A DNA stretch of 64,000 nucleotides from Neoarius graeffei (GCF_027579695.1 NC_083583.1:7157658-7221657); one strand, 5' to 3'. Shown: positions 35,644-48,147, numbered from the stretch's first letter. Notes: generated by a model not told the origin, from the sequence alone. A program made the numbers and translations.

Positions 35644-36016
35644 GGGCGGCACGGCGGTGTAGTGGTTAGCGCCGTCGCCTCACAGCAAGAAGGTCCGGGT
35701 TCGAGCCCCGTGGCCAGCGAGGACCTTTCTGTGCAGAGTTTGCATGTTCTCCCCGTGTCCGCGTGGGTTTCCTCCGGGTGCTCCGGTTTCCCCCACAGTC
35801 CAAAGACATGCAGGTTAGGTTAACTGGTGACTCTAAATTGACCGTAGGTGTGAATGTGAGTGTGAATGGTTGTCTGTGTCTATGTGTCAGCCCTGTGATG
35901 ACCTGGCGACTTGTCCAGGGTGTACCCCGCCTTTCGCCCGTAGTCAGCTGGGATAGGCTCCGGCTCGCCTGCGACCCTGTAGAACAGGATAAAGCGGCTA
36001 GAGATAATGAGATGAG
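35644..36016 (+). mobile_element. DANA/mermaid-type SINE, full length
   Basis: B box GGGTTCGAGCCCC, core and ATGAGATG tail are all present. Perfect 12-bp duplications ATATTAAAGTTC lie at 35632-35643 and 36017-36028. It inserted in the zfhx3 intron in the gene's own orientation. Confidence 0.94.
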
Positions 36017-36496
36017 ATATTAAAGTTCCTCAAACAATGGGGAAAGATCTGATTTCTGATGTACAGTAAAGTAGGTTAGGGCACTCATTAGCTGTCCTGT
36101 AATGATTTACTCTGGAATCCTTGCCTCTGGAAATGATGAGCTGAAAGTCCAAAAATGGTCTTGCATAAATCTGTAACTGTACCTGGTCCTTGGTTGAGAA
36201 GTCAGGCTTTCTTTTCTCCTTTCTAATCTTGTCTTAGATGAAAGAATGGCATGTCTTTGGTTTAATAAAGTTAGGTGTGTACTGTACATCATCCTCCAGA
36301 GGTCTGCAAAGCAAATCTGCTTTGACAGTATAGACAAACTTGGCTGTTTGTTCAAAGTCTGAGCACCGTGTCCCTTCCCCCAGACATTCAGACTAAAAAA
36401 CAACCAGATGAATGTGTAATAACAGGGAGAGTTGTAGTATGTGTGTTAAAACAAATAATTAACAGCAATGCCTTTTTTTCTATGCTGCGTCTTCAG

Positions 36497-36993
36497 TAGG
36501 AGGGGACATTCCCATGGACGTACGTCTGGGAGGAGGGCAGCTGGTATCTGAAGAGCTGATGACCTTGGGCGAGAGCCTGTCGCAGACCATTGACCCATCA
36601 CTGAAGCTCTTCCAGTGTGCCGTGTGCAACCGGTTCACCACCGACAACCTGGACATGTTGGGCTTACACATGGGCGCCGAGCGCACACTGCCCGAGGACG
36701 AGTGGAAGGCCGTGGTGGGTGACTCGCACCAGTGTAAGCTGTGCCGCTACACCACGCAGCTGAAGGCCAACTTTCAGCTGCACTGCAAGACTGACAAGCA
36801 TGTGCAGAAGTACCAGCTGGTGGCCCACATTAAGGAGGGCGGCAAGGGAAACGAGTGGCGCCTAAAATGCGTGGCCATCGGGAACCCAGTTCACCTCAAG
36901 TGCAACGCCTGTGACTACTACACCAACAGCCTAGAGAAGCTCCGCATGCACACTGTCAATTCGCGCCACGAGGCCAGCCTCAAGCTCTACAAG
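36497..36993 (+). CDS. zfhx3: zfhx3 second coding exon (residues 1022-1187)
   Basis: The acceptor CTTCAG/TAGGAGG completes codon 1022 (G+TA, Val) and continues [20 protein letters not shown], as in mammalian ZFHX3; ZFHX4 lacks this RLGGGQL segment as I remember it. Three finger motifs follow. Cys1062/Cys1065 with a single clear His at 1079 is a degenerate finger, also degenerate in mammals. The others are C2H2 at 1101-1123 ([17 protein letters not shown]) and C2H2 at 1157-1179 ([17 protein letters not shown]). The exon ends LYK with AAG/GTAAGT at 36993/36994, phase 0. The next mammalian residues (HLQQ) are not found downstream here. Not a separate gene, although an ATG at 36514 opens its frame. 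Confidence 0.96.
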
Positions 36994-39639
36994 GTAAGTG
37001 ATTATTCCAGTTGTGTAGACTTGAACTTGAATTGCTCAATCCCCCGTTCATCCAGCAAATGAAAGAATCTACTACCACTACCCCTCCCCATACTCCTCAG
37101 GCTGTGGGTGATGCGGATGTTGTATTATGATGCCTAGACAGTGGAGACAGAAGCAGCAGGAGTCGTTAAGAGAAGGACAGAAGAACATGGCAGGTCAGTA
37201 GGGTGGGAAGGGAAGGAGGACAGAGACAGGATGAAGAAGTGTGAAGTGAGCGAGGAGAGAGAGAAGGGTTTGGTGCTAATACTCCTCGGAGCGGGAAAGG
37301 CAGGATCGTTCTCGACAGCTGTATTGATTTTCTCCAGAGTTGGAGCTTCACCTTCTCCTCTAATCATTCCATAATAGCCAATGGATGAACACTCTCTGAA
37401 CAAATGGCTATAAATCTAACAGGCCTGAATCCACTTAGGCACCTATCCTGTGTGTCTGCAGCACCAGGCTCTCAGCGCGGTTAACCCAAACTGGCATCGT
37501 AGCGCACAGGGACTTCTCTTTTTCCTTCCCCTCTTTATCTGTCCCTTTTCCTCAACCGTTTCTCACAGACTTAAAGAGATCCTCGGTCGCTCCCCCAAAC
37601 ATTCTCAGAGATATTTACATCCAGCCATTCTCAGACCCTCCCTCCGAGATCATGGTGCACTCTGGACTCTCTCTCTCCCTTGTTTTGCCTTTATTTACAC
37701 AAAGACTCTGTTTTTAAGTGTTACACTCTTGGAAAGCAAATGACCGAAAACAAACATTACATATTATCAAGTTTTATTCATTTAACTTTTCCAAGAGGCA
37801 CTTTGTACCAAGTGCCACTGCGCCAGATCAACTATTGCCCAAAAGCATTCGCAAAAACAGATTGTCTTTTATGGCGGGCTTTAATCACATTAGAAAGATG
37901 CGGTAAAACAGAATAATTTGAAATAACAGCCAACACTCCATCAGCTTGGTCAGAGAGCTGCAGGTTCTTTATGAATGGGTTCCAGTCCGTCGATGGCTTT
38001 ATTGCAGGCTTCCTGTCTACAGCACAAGAGCATCCAGCTCACTAACGGAGAGATATTGTTTCTCAACACCCCATTAAGAGGAAAGGTGTGAGATGGAGCT
38101 CCCAGGTCAGTCATAACCCTGGCCTAAGGAGATAATGCTCAAGAGCAGTGCTGAACAAGCAACTTCATTGACCGTCAAAGGCTTGATGCTTGCAGAACCC
38201 TCAGGACCTTTAGGAAGGGTGTCCGACCGCCTCACCCTGTTCAGGCCCGGACACGTAGTCAGGATATTTACAAATTCCACAACAATTCGAACATGTAACA
38301 TGAGTCGCATGACTAACTTGTGGAGGCAGTCTCATTTTGCTCCAGGCACAATTTTTGGCTTAGTAACCAGGTTAAGCTTGCCTTCAGCACCTGGCTATGC
38401 AAATTACTATTCCAGCCCAGTTGGTATGTTTTTGGAAATGGCATTAATCTTCACTCAAGGGCTCATATAATTACGTTTTCGAGATCGGTTTAGAGGCATA
38501 GCCACATCTCTGTAGTTTCATCTCCCTATCCAGAGCATGAAAGCAACTGAAATGTGCACATCAAGCTCTGAGGTACTTAAAACAGTTCCTTAACCCACAG
38601 AACTCCAGGAAACCAAAAAGTAAATGAGATGTAGGCAGCAAATAGAGCAACATCCACATCATCTCGCCTGCTAATAGAGACGTTCACAATTTGACACGTC
38701 GTTTCAGCACTTCGTGACCTATAAATGTGTTTCTTTTTAAATAATAACTGCATGAGGATGCTGAGTTGTTGTTTTGTTTTGTTTTTTCTGTCGAGGTGAC
38801 ACGCCAGCCACGCCGCAGCATCACAGACTTCATGTCCCATTGGCTTTATGGCGATGGTGGTAGGCACTGACAGTCCAAGCATGATGGTTCGCTGCCAGAA
38901 TGGCTGGGTTCCGTCTGTGAGGAGGGAAAATGAAACCTGATGCAAAAAAGTGTAATATTTTTGGACTTTTTGGAGAGAACATAAATCAAGTCAGCATAAA
39001 CAGGCTGTTAGATGTGGGAGATCTTTGGGACACTTCACCCAAATCAAACTGGTTTGCATTAAACAGTCCCTTTGTGTGCATGACTCCGTATAAATTGGAG
39101 CCTGTAATTACCGGAATTAAAAAGGAAGGTTTAAACTGAGGGCTAAGCTGGATGGGATAATTTGAGAGTCTGTGGTATGCAGCCCATATTAGGCCTTTCT
39201 AAAAATACGCCTCCTCCCACCACTCCACATATTGGAATGTTCTGAAAGCCCATGGAAAGCTTGGGCAAGTTGTTCTAACCACATGGACCACCATAGAGCC
39301 CGGTCCAGTGATGACATCAGGTCGTTCCATTTTACCTCTCTTGTCAGTCTGTCTTTTTTTTTTTTTTTGTCCTTGGTGAACTTTCACCTTCCCTCGCTCA
39401 GTACAAGTTCCTGCTTGCTGGCGGTTTTGTCATGGTCAGCATGATGTCATGATGGTCAACCAATAAGCATTTGCAGATGCGGTTCCACAACAAAATTTGG
39501 GTCAATTTACAGTTTACTACGGTTTAGACTTTTTCTCACTCTTTCCATTGCTAAGAGTGGAAGTCCACTAATGTTCCGGTCCCTCAGCCAAATCACCACA
39601 ATATACACAATCCTAGAGGTGTGGTAATATGACAGAAAT
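36994..39639 (+). other. zfhx3 third intron, first part
   Basis: Donor GTAAGT at 36994. Reading on past it adds 22 residues and a stop at 37060-37062. No exon is found to the end of the window, so this intron exceeds 27 kb. The first part is largely unique; the open frames at 37134-38470 and 38577-38945 show no domain. Confidence 0.7.
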
Positions 39640-40395
39640 ATCATGTCCCGATATATTGAAATACAAGTCAGTTATTCCATGAGTTGGACATGAGCTGATA
39701 GCTGACGAGGCGCGTAGCACCGAGTTGGCTATAAGCCACGTACGAGGAGATTGAGTGGAAAAACTGTTCTATTCTATCCACATTCACTGGATTTTGAGAA
39801 CCAGAGCATTTTTATATTTATTTTTTGCAAATTCGATAAATTAAAACTTTATACAAAACGTCTGACAAAATCATTTCCGCTTAGAATGTAAACAAACCGG
39901 CGAAATGACAGGAGCAATTTGTGAAAAATGCAATAATAATAATAATAATAATTCTTGAAAAATAAAAAAGATACGTTCGTACCATCAAATACTTTTGTTG
40001 TTTTGGTTTTTTTTTTTGTATTTTGGGGGTTTTCTTCTTCTTCTTCAGGGTTTTTTTTTTTTGGCAATTGGCAAACCAACTTAAAGGTGCATTACTGTCA
40101 CTGACTGGGCTGGAGTGTGGAACAGGAGACATTGGTGGGGGGGACCCCCCCAAAAAACTATATTCTTTGAGCTAGTTCTGTTTCTTTTCAATACTTGATA
40201 ACAATTTTTGGGGTTTTGTTTTCGAGTCAAGTTTTTATTTCATCCTCAGTTGATTCAGCAACACGCTCTGCCATTTTGTTTCTGTTTTTCTCTACTCACG
40301 GTATATGAGCTGATATCCTAGTAGCAGAGTAGCCAATCAGAGCGCTCGATTGTTCATATCCAATGAATGTAGATAGAATAAGTTACAATATGTAC
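39640..40395. repeat. Probable non-autonomous DNA element, boundaries unclear
   Basis: The two halves contain AT-rich flanks, (AAT)n at 39931-39953, a T-rich tract and GCCAATCAGAGCGCTCGATTG near the right end, a combination I associate with fish dispersed repeats. No matching terminal repeat could be fixed by eye. Confidence 0.35.
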
Positions 40396-40689
40396 TGTAG
40401 GTTTGAAAAACCTGCATTTAATGAATGATAAAGAAAATTATTATAGTCCTATGTCTACAAAATAAATTAATTTGGAGATAGTGTAACTTTTTTTAAATGT
40501 TAGAAAAAGATATCACAATGACATAACTTATCACATTATCAATATTGTATCATCATGTTCCCCATCCCTAACCAAACCCAGGCTTATTGTTAAATACGTC
40601 TTCTTATTGCTACACTATTCTTTGGAATTTTCTGAAACTTTTTTTTTTTGTCTTCAAAAAGCACTTTACCCTAGTCAGGGTTGTGCTAA
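40396..40689. other. Short AT-rich unique stretch
   Basis: Nothing recognisable. Confidence 0.35.
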
Positions 40690-42035
40690 AGTGGGAATTC
40701 ACCCTGCATGGGATGCCAGTCCCGTCCCAGCGTATGGCACTGCGCACTCACATTCACACACTCACACCTCAGGGCAATTTGCCCTTTTTATACCCGCTGG
40801 CTGAAAGGCCCGAAGGGGGATTATGTCGTGGCGATTCCTGTCCGTCTGTCCGTCCTGGGAAGGATGCTCACCTTCTGAAATAAACTCCTCTCACAAATTT
40901 TTGGAGGAATTTCACAAAACTCAGCAGGATTCTTTGTTATATGTTGGTAACATGCATATTGTAATTTTGTTAAATTCGGTCACATTTTACCAGTTACAGC
41001 CCTTGATTAACAAAATTATACTTTGATAATTTCACGAGAGTGCGTTTTCCTTCTGAAATCAACTCCTCTCACTATTTGTGGAGGAATTTCACCAAACTTG
41101 TGATATGTCGGTAGTACGCATATTGTTATTTTGTTCAATTCAGTCACATTTTACCAGAATTGTGGCCCTTGATTATCAATCTTGTACTTTCACAATTCTA
41201 TGAAGGTGTGTTCGCCTTCTGACAAAAAACTCCTCTCACAATTTTTGGACAAGTTTCTCGAAGCTTGGCAAAAGGCCTTGATGGTAATACGCAGATTGCG
41301 ATTTAATTTTATTTGTGAAAATTTTCCCAGAGTTTTGACCCTTGATTAAATAACTTGTACTTTGACAATTTCATGAGGGTGTACGTTCTTCTGAAATCAA
41401 CTCCTCTCACAATTTGTGGAGGAATTTCACCAAACTTGGCAAAAGGCTTTGTTATATGACCGTTATACGCAGATTGAAATTTCGTTTAATTTGGGCAAAT
41501 TTTACCAGAGTTATGCCCTTGATTATTAACAAACTTGTACTTTGGCAATTTCGTCAAGGTGTGCTTGCTTTCTGAAATCTGCTTCCCTCACAATTTTTTT
41601 TATCTCCCACTGGCCGAAAGGCCCGAAGGGGGATTATGTCATGGCGGCGTCCGTCCGTCCATTCATCCATCTGTCCGTCCGTCTGTCCCAGGAAGGGTAC
41701 TCACCTTCTGAAATCAACTCCTCTCACAATTTTTGGAGGAATTTCACGAAACTTGACAGGATTCTTTGTTATATGTTGAAAATATGCATATTGCAATTTC
41801 GTTCAATTCAGTCGCATTTTACCAGAGTTATGGCATAGTTGCCAGCATGGGATATTGTGCTCTCAGAGCAACTCTTGTTTTTCTGGGAGGTGGGAGGAAA
41901 CTAGAGAAACTGGGGGGGGGAAAAAAAACCTTACGGATATGGTAGTACGTGTGAACCTCTGTACAGACAGTAACCCGAACTCAGGGTTGAACCAGGGACC
42001 CTGGAGCTGTTAGGCGACAACGTGATGCCGTGTCA
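40690..42035 (-). mobile_element. Old SINE split by a tandem-repeat element
   Basis: The left part (40690-40796: GGGATGCCAGTCC, CACTCACACCTCAGGGCAATTT) and right part (41878-42035: TTCTGGGAGGTGGGAGGAAACT, ACAGACAGTAACCCGAACTC, CCCTGGAGCTGT) are collinear with the core and head of a mermaid-related SINE. A similar decayed head lies at 48188-48330. Divergence is high, so it predates the other SINEs here. Confidence 0.65.
40797..41877. repeat. Tandem array of about 170-bp units
   Basis: Units begin near 40871, 41049, 41215, 41386, 41568 and 41704 with CTTCTGAAATCAACTCCTCTC or variants. Each contains GGAGGAATTTCACCAAACTT, CACATTTTACCAGAGT and ACTTGTACTTTGACAATTTC variants. Two header segments, GAAAGGCCCGAAGGGGGATT at about 40804 and again at about 41609, precede the first unit and the last unit. 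It ends GATATTGTGCTCTCAGAGCA. No coding frame. Confidence 0.85.
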
Positions 42036-44588
42036 TAAACTGTTCTACACCTTAATTTGTAACCTCACAACCTCAAGAACTGTCAGCACGAATAAACCTT
42101 GACTCTTGAGGAGTTCCATGATGAAGTCTCCAGTAGAGAAGATTATACACTTAGAGTGTCTTCAAGTACCTGGAGTACCCTTATATTTAAGCAAATCCAC
42201 TTAAGTAGTAGGGCAATTACTAGACCAATTACTACAGCAATTAATCAGAGCAATCATGAATACAACATCTGGCTTAAATGGCTTTTCTCTCTCTTTTTTT
42301 GTGCTGTGGTTCATTTGTTCTTGCATACAGAAGTACCGAGTGTTCACAACCTTCACTGTGGACATACTCTGAGTTGAAAAATAAGTAGTAAACTCAAGAA
42401 ATACTTTTCAGTGATTGCACTTTGCGTAATTGATTATGTAGATCATGTAGATGAGGGAGGTTTACTGGAGTTAGACATGAGTCTGGACTCCTCCAGACAA
42501 CCTGGGTGTAGCCGGGGCAAACCGGGGCCAGGCTTGAGCTTCCAGTCAGACCTTTCAGGGGAGCAGGAAGAGCATGGGGGGTTAGTTGGCTACCTTCCTC
42601 GTCTCGGGGGCCACTGCTATCTGCAGTAATTGAGATTGATTGGATGTTATTTTTCCTCTTGCAAATGTAGTCCATTAGCTTGGCACATGCATAATCAGTT
42701 TAGGCCGCAGTTAACTGAATGTAATCATGTTCCTCGGTGTCTGCTCGCACAAAATCCACTCCAGATGCCTCTTGGCCGTGGAAAGAGAGGAAGAAAGTGC
42801 CGTCACTATCACATAGGGAATCTTTACCCGAGAAACCCTTCGTACACTACCTCCCCTCTACCAGTGCATTTTTTTCCTTGTCTCGCTCGATTAAATGCAC
42901 AAGGATCTACACAAACTCACATGTGCACACAAGCACACATTCAGCCACTACCGCTGGTCCAAGCTTGCGCGAATAGATCACGTTCTGTCATACATCGGCT
43001 CTGCTAATACGGTCGTGGCCCACCAAATCCAGCCACAGAGTGTCGGCGTTTTTTTGGACAGGCTTCCCTCTTCTTATTTTCCCCTCCAGTGCAATCCAAC
43101 TGGAGCAGCTCAGCGGTGTGGAGGGAAAAACGTCCACGCTCGGTGGAGAACAGAGGAAAAACACTGTAAAACAAAACAGACAGTGATGCAAGGGAAGGGA
43201 TTAACCATGGCCGCCACAAGGAAACACATTAACGTGGCTCTCGGTAACAGCTCAACCCTCCCATTAGTCAGACTTCAGATATGAGTCCCAGTCTTATGGG
43301 TTTTTTTTTTTTTTAAATCATCAAATAGAGTCAAAGTGGCGCATTTCTGTAGTGGTATCTGTGCAGGAAGGAGGGTGAGGAGAAAGAGAGAACGAAAGAG
43401 ACACGCCCCAAGTATACAAGCTAATCCTCCAGACATCAGTCAGGACTAGAGATGGAGGGAGGAGTGGAGAGGTAGAGGGGTCAGGGTGGAGGGAGGGGGG
43501 GATGTAAGAGGGAAGAGGGCAGGCGTCAGGTCTGAGAGCGATAGAATGAAGCAGAGAGACGTTTAGACGGAGATACTCTCCTAATTATCATGGCTAGCCT
43601 GTGATTGTTCAGTAATAGTGCTCAGTGGGCAAAAAAGGTTGCTCCTCTTCCAGGAAGAGCCGAGCTCTGATTTACTGGTAGTACAGCGCTAATAAAGCAC
43701 TTGCACTGTGTCCACACCGCCACCACTCAGACATCCTGCTCAAACCCCCCTCCTCCTTTTCACCCATCACTGTTAAAGACATAGTAGTCCTACCACCTTG
43801 TACAGCACAAATGTTTTGTTTGGGTTTTTTTTCCACTTGAAACGACAGCATAAAAAGATTTTCCTTTCTGGAAATGTACGCCAGGATGCTATGCTATTGC
43901 TCAAATGGTGTTTAAGTTCATGACAAGACCTCCACTAGTAAGCCATGACCCGTGACCCCAGGCACATCACCTCTGAACCTGATGTGCCCCTTTGTGCCTG
44001 GAGGGCGCTGAACTCTTGCTTTGCAATAAGCCAAACAGAGAATGGATTTCTCTATAAAACAGGCTCAAGGATTGGCCAGAGAGGCTTCCAGTCACAGATT
44101 GAGTGGGTGTGGAGAAGCTCGGCGTTGGTCCGTAGCAGAAAGGGAGGGGAGGGCTCAAGGCTGCATATCTCTGGCAGTCTGGTGTAATTTCACAACTCTT
44201 TGCGGCTCCCACGTTGGAAAAGGCCAGCCGGTGACCCGTGGCTGCTCAGCTGCTCTGGCCCTGCTGATGGTTAGCAGTGCATCTGTACTTCTGTGCATGT
44301 GTGTGTGTAGCCCAGAAGCCAACCAGGCACACTTGAGTTCTCTCGTTAAGCCATCTGTTTGTTAGGATTGCAAAAGTAAGCACAGAGAGGGAAGAGATTT
44401 CAAAGTGTTGGTGGTGGGGGTGTACAAAGATAAAGACGCTGACCTGTTACAGAGAGAGTGCATTATTGTGTGTCGTCTTAATAACTAAATTGTGTTTTGA
44501 TTACTTTCCACCCCCCTTTTTTTCAGGCAGAATGTTGCCATAGAGTCTGTTATCAGCCGCGTAATTATCCCACAGTGAAAAAACTAGC

Positions 44589-44608
44589 GTGTGTGTGTGT
44601 GTGTGTGT
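44589..44608. repeat. (GT)n microsatellite
   Basis: Ten GT dinucleotides. Confidence 0.9.
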
Positions 44609-45632
44609 ATAGGGGTTAGAAAGTTGAACTGACGTAAATATATGTATTTTCCCTGCGTGGCTCTCTGTGTCTGAATGAAAGCGTCTCACCCTTTTCTCCT
44701 CATCTCGTCCTAGAAAATTAATAAACAAGACAGCTACCCGTCACACACCACAAAACGGAGCAGCGTGGCTGGGTGGTCCTGCGCTATGCTCTACTTAAGG
44801 TTAAATATCTTTAATCCAACAAGCCTGAAAAACTAAACATTCTCCGCTGCCAGATTTTCCCTCAGCCTTTTTTTCCCTCCTTTCTCTGACGCTTTCTCTC
44901 CTGCTTCCTTTCCCCTTTCTTTCTTTCCTCTTCCATCTATCTCTCATCACGCTTTCCTCGTGGCTTGCTCCAGAGTTGTTTACACGTCGGCTAATTTACT
45001 CACTCGACCGTAGATCTGCGTTTCATCAAACACCTTATAAAGGATAAACAGCAGAACTGGCCTTAGTGAAAATAGAGCAAACAAACAATGTTGTTTTTGT
45101 CAGTTGCCTCGTTTCACCTTGTTGTTCTGGACCAGATGCTTGTCTTTTTTAACTTAACGGGGGGAGCTGGAGTGATCAGCGGAAAATTATTCCCTTCTCA
45201 ATGCAATGCATATTTCTTCTATCTTAAGTGTATGATTGCGTGATTGCTTGGTGTTCAACAAATTCCTGATAAGTGGTGTGTTTAATCAGGTCTGCTCTGT
45301 GATTTAGTGTTGCTTTTGCTTGCATTTGTCAGTCAAATTTTGAAGGCAAATTACAACAGAGGACTCGACTGAGCGGGAGAACGGAAGTCGCGGGTCACTG
45401 CCCTATTGGTTGAGTGCTGGTCACCGTGGAAACAGAATCACCAGTTGGTAAATAATGTCCCTTTGAAGAGACGGAAAGAGAGGGAGAGGGAGACGGAGAG
45501 CGAGGGAAGGCTAACTCACTAGCTCATTGGCATCAATACGTCAGCAGCCAAGCAGGCAGATTAACGGTTTTTGAGTGGCCTGGGCCTCAGCGCTGTTCTG
45601 TTCATGGTGCTCAGTGAAGGGAAGAGGGGCAG

Positions 45633-45635
<3 letters not shown>

Positions 45636-45664
<29 letters not shown>
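45636..45664. repeat. (GT)n microsatellite
   Basis: About 14 GT dinucleotides, followed by GGTGTTTGTGTTT. Confidence 0.9.
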
Positions 45665-46003
45665 GTGTTTGTGTTTGGGAAGCTCAGAAGAGTCCAGGGA
45701 CTGATAAATCCAGGCCAGAAAATGAGCCTATGGACCCCACTCACTCTTTCCCCTTCTGACCTCGAGACTCGTTTTTACGAGTTCATCACAACAGGATTGG
45801 TTTCAGGAGCTGTACGCATGGCCCATTGGCATTTTTCTGGACGTGTAAAATAAACCAAAGGCAGCCGCAACTTTGCTGATCTGCTTTCTATGTTCGTGAG
45901 AAACATAAAATTAAAGATGACTCGATTGGCGCATTGGCATCAGGGTCGTCTTTCTAGACCACAGGTACCAAACTCGAACATGGCTGGTTGCTTTGTTACA
46001 TTA

Positions 46004-46301
46004 AGCCTAGGTCACAACCGGACGTACGATTTTTTGGCCGTGCGATTTTTGGCGTTTCCCAAATCGCTGTGTTTTTTTTTTTTTTCATGGAGAAAGACGC
46101 ACGTTGGCCGTAAGTTTGTCTTGCAACCTGAAAAAAAAAAACGTAAGCGCCCGTAGAGTTTCTTTGACATGACAAAGAACCTCTGCGGCCGGTCTACGGC
46201 TCGAAAATCAGCACGTCACACGCACGCCCTCCGTGCGTTTCTTGCGTTTTTTGCACGTAGACCGGCCGTAGGAGCACGTACGGCCGGTTGTGACCGAGGC
46301 T
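46004..46301. mobile_element. PIF/Harbinger-like MITE
   Basis: Terminal repeats AGCCTAGGTCACAACCGG at the left and the complement CCGGTTGTGACCGAGGCT at the right, with 3-bp TTA duplications at 46001-46003 and 46302-46304. TTA/TAA targets are the PIF/Harbinger signature. The inside is rich in CGTACG, GCACGTAGACCGGCCG and A/T runs. It is 298 bp with no coding. Confidence 0.82.
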
Positions 46302-46304
46302 TTA

Positions 46305-46803
46305 GACCCGTGCAAACTGCTTCACATTTTCACACAATCTGGAACACCAGACCTGTAGGATACAGAACGACGACTGCGTTCTGTACGGTATGTTCCATGG
46401 CTGCATCTCGCAGTGCTGAAACGCTGATTAAAATTGACTCCTATCTGCCGAGCTTGATGTAAAAATAGATTGAGAAACATGTCGGGTGTTGGCCTTTAGC
46501 ACGATTCAGTGATTGATTCCCAAATCCCGTCATGTATCATCCAAAGTAGACAGAGATCTACAAAATGTTCAAAAACGAAAAATTGATGGAGTGCGAAGAC
46601 AAGAGGGATGGGAAAGAGATGTACGTTCTTAGCACAGATAAGCCTTAAAGGTCTTTCTTAATGTTATATAGCTTCATTTGTGACCTTTGGGAAACAGGTT
46701 TTGAACCGTACTCTATTTTGAACATCGATTTGAAGTATTGTTATCACCTTGGCCCAATCGTGCATACAACTGATGCATTCGTTAACCATTCTTTTTTCCA
46801 AGA
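46305..46803. other. Unique intron DNA
   Basis: Nothing recognisable. Confidence 0.35.
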
Positions 46804-46816
46804 ATGATCTTAGGGC

Positions 46817-47204
46817 GGGCGGCACGGTGGTGTAGTGGTTAGCGCTGTCGCCTCACAGCAAGAAGGTCCGGGTTCGAGCCCCGTGGCCGGCGAGGGCCTT
46901 TCTGTGCGGAGTTTGCATGTTCTCCCCGTGTCCATGTGGGTTTCCTCCGGGTGCTCCGGTTTCCCCCACAGTCCAAAGACATGCAGGTTAGGCTAACTGG
47001 TGACTCTAAATTGAGCGTAGGTGTGAATGTGAGTGTGAATGGTTGTCTGTGTCTATGTGTCAGCCCTGTGATGACCTGGCGACTTGTCCAGGGTGTACCC
47101 CGCCTTTCGCCCATAGTCAGCTGGGATAGGCTCCAGCTCGCCTGCGACCCTGTAGAACAGGATAAAGCGGCTACAGATAATGAGATGAGATGAGATGAGA
47201 TGAG
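46817..47204 (+). mobile_element. DANA/mermaid-type SINE, full length
   Basis: A complete head, core and tail with five ATGAG repeats. Perfect 13-bp duplications ATGATCTTAGGGC lie at 46804-46816 and 47205-47217. The right duplication covers the first bases of the TTAA-family element at 47214, so the SINE landed on that element's left edge. Confidence 0.94.
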
Positions 47205-47213
47205 ATGATCTTA

Positions 47214-48124
47214 GGGCCCGGTCCCACAACACCGATAACTATAACTATACCAATAACTACAACTCTGCCTGAATTTAGTTCCAGTCTGGAGGAGTCACAC
47301 CACAACTGTAATCCCGGTTGGTGCTGCCACTCAGGGAAATAAACGCATGCAATTTAGGAATAGTCCTGGAAGTTTTTTCCAAGTAGTAGCACATTATTCC
47401 GGGTCATACTGTACAGCTTGGACTTCAAAACAATCCATGTAGACACTCCAGTGGTTGATAAAATACAGATAGGTCACAGATTACGGAAATATAATAAAAA
47501 AGGATACGAAATACGGAGTGGTTACGGATTTGAATACGGATGCATCACAGATGCTAATAATTTACAGATTGGTCACGGATGTTTCAGTATATTACAGATC
47601 GGTTACCGATTTCATACGGATGATGCATCACGGATAAAAAATTAAGAAGTCTAAAACAATTAAATGTTTCGATTGCCGAAGTTCATAATTAAAATATCTT
47701 ACCTGCGTTTATATGTTTAGTTTATTAATTTACGATTGATATTTCACAGAAAATAATCACATATCCGTGAATAAAAGAGTCGTGCTTTGTATTACATTTT
47801 CTATTTTCCGTGGATCCGTATTCCGTGACTTCATGATGCAACAAGGATGCACAAAGATGCCCGGGGAAAAATAGCACGTGCTCAGACAATGTCACATGTA
47901 AACAATTATCTGATTGGTCAGATGTTTTATCGGATCAGGTCCAGGCCTGGATAAATGGCTCCAGAAGCAATCTCACTGATACGGATAAACCCCGGCCTGG
48001 GCTATAGGTATCGTTATCGGTCTGGTGTGAGCACCGACCACATAAACTGCAGGGGATAAACTGCATTTATTTATAGTTATTGGTATAGTTGTAGTTATAG
48101 TTATCGGTATTGTGGGACCGCACC
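47214..48124. mobile_element. TTAA-target DNA element, family 1 copy B
   Basis: Collinear with 11834-12727 over about 900 bp, including GGGCCCGGTCCCACAAC, ATAACTATAACTATACC, TTGGTGCTG, ACGGATGATGCATCAC and TAAACAATTATCTGATTGG. The right end is GTTATCGGTATTGTGGGACC. The flanks are TTA and TTTA, so the TTAA duplication has decayed. No transposase. Confidence 0.85.
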
Positions 48125-48147
48125 TTTATTTTACTTTCAGAGCATAG

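Larger units (their letters stand above)
33609..36496 (+). other. zfhx3 intron between the first two coding exons
   Basis: Donor GTGAGT at 33609, acceptor CTGCGTCTTCAG at 36485-36496. The 2888-bp intron contains one SINE (35644-36016) and a GA microsatellite. If the donor is skipped, translation adds 12 residues and stops at 33644-33646; ATTAAA at 33679 could then act as a poly(A) signal. Confidence 0.9.
42036..46000 (+). other. zfhx3 intron, mostly unique DNA
   Basis: No exon is recognised. A pyrimidine-rich tract spans about 44870-44950. (GT)n runs are at 44589-44608 and 45636-45664. Possible conserved blocks, judged only by texture, are 42600-42720 (GTAATTGAGATTGATTGG) and 43570-43700 (TCCTAATTATCATGGC). 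Several open frames over 60 codons overlap on both strands and have no domain signature. Confidence 0.4.

Noticed and set aside
36514..37062. Separate 182-residue zinc-finger gene starting at 36514
   Set aside because: The upstream acceptor and phase join it exactly to the first coding exon, and a donor at 36994 cuts its end.
37134..37403. Possible next zfhx3 exon just after the second coding exon
   Set aside because: The frames lack the finger sequence expected after LYK, and no suitable acceptor precedes them.
40797..41877. Regularly spaced repeats read as a possible CRISPR-like array
   Set aside because: Units of about 170 bp are repeated whole without short repeat plus unique spacer structure, in vertebrate DNA.
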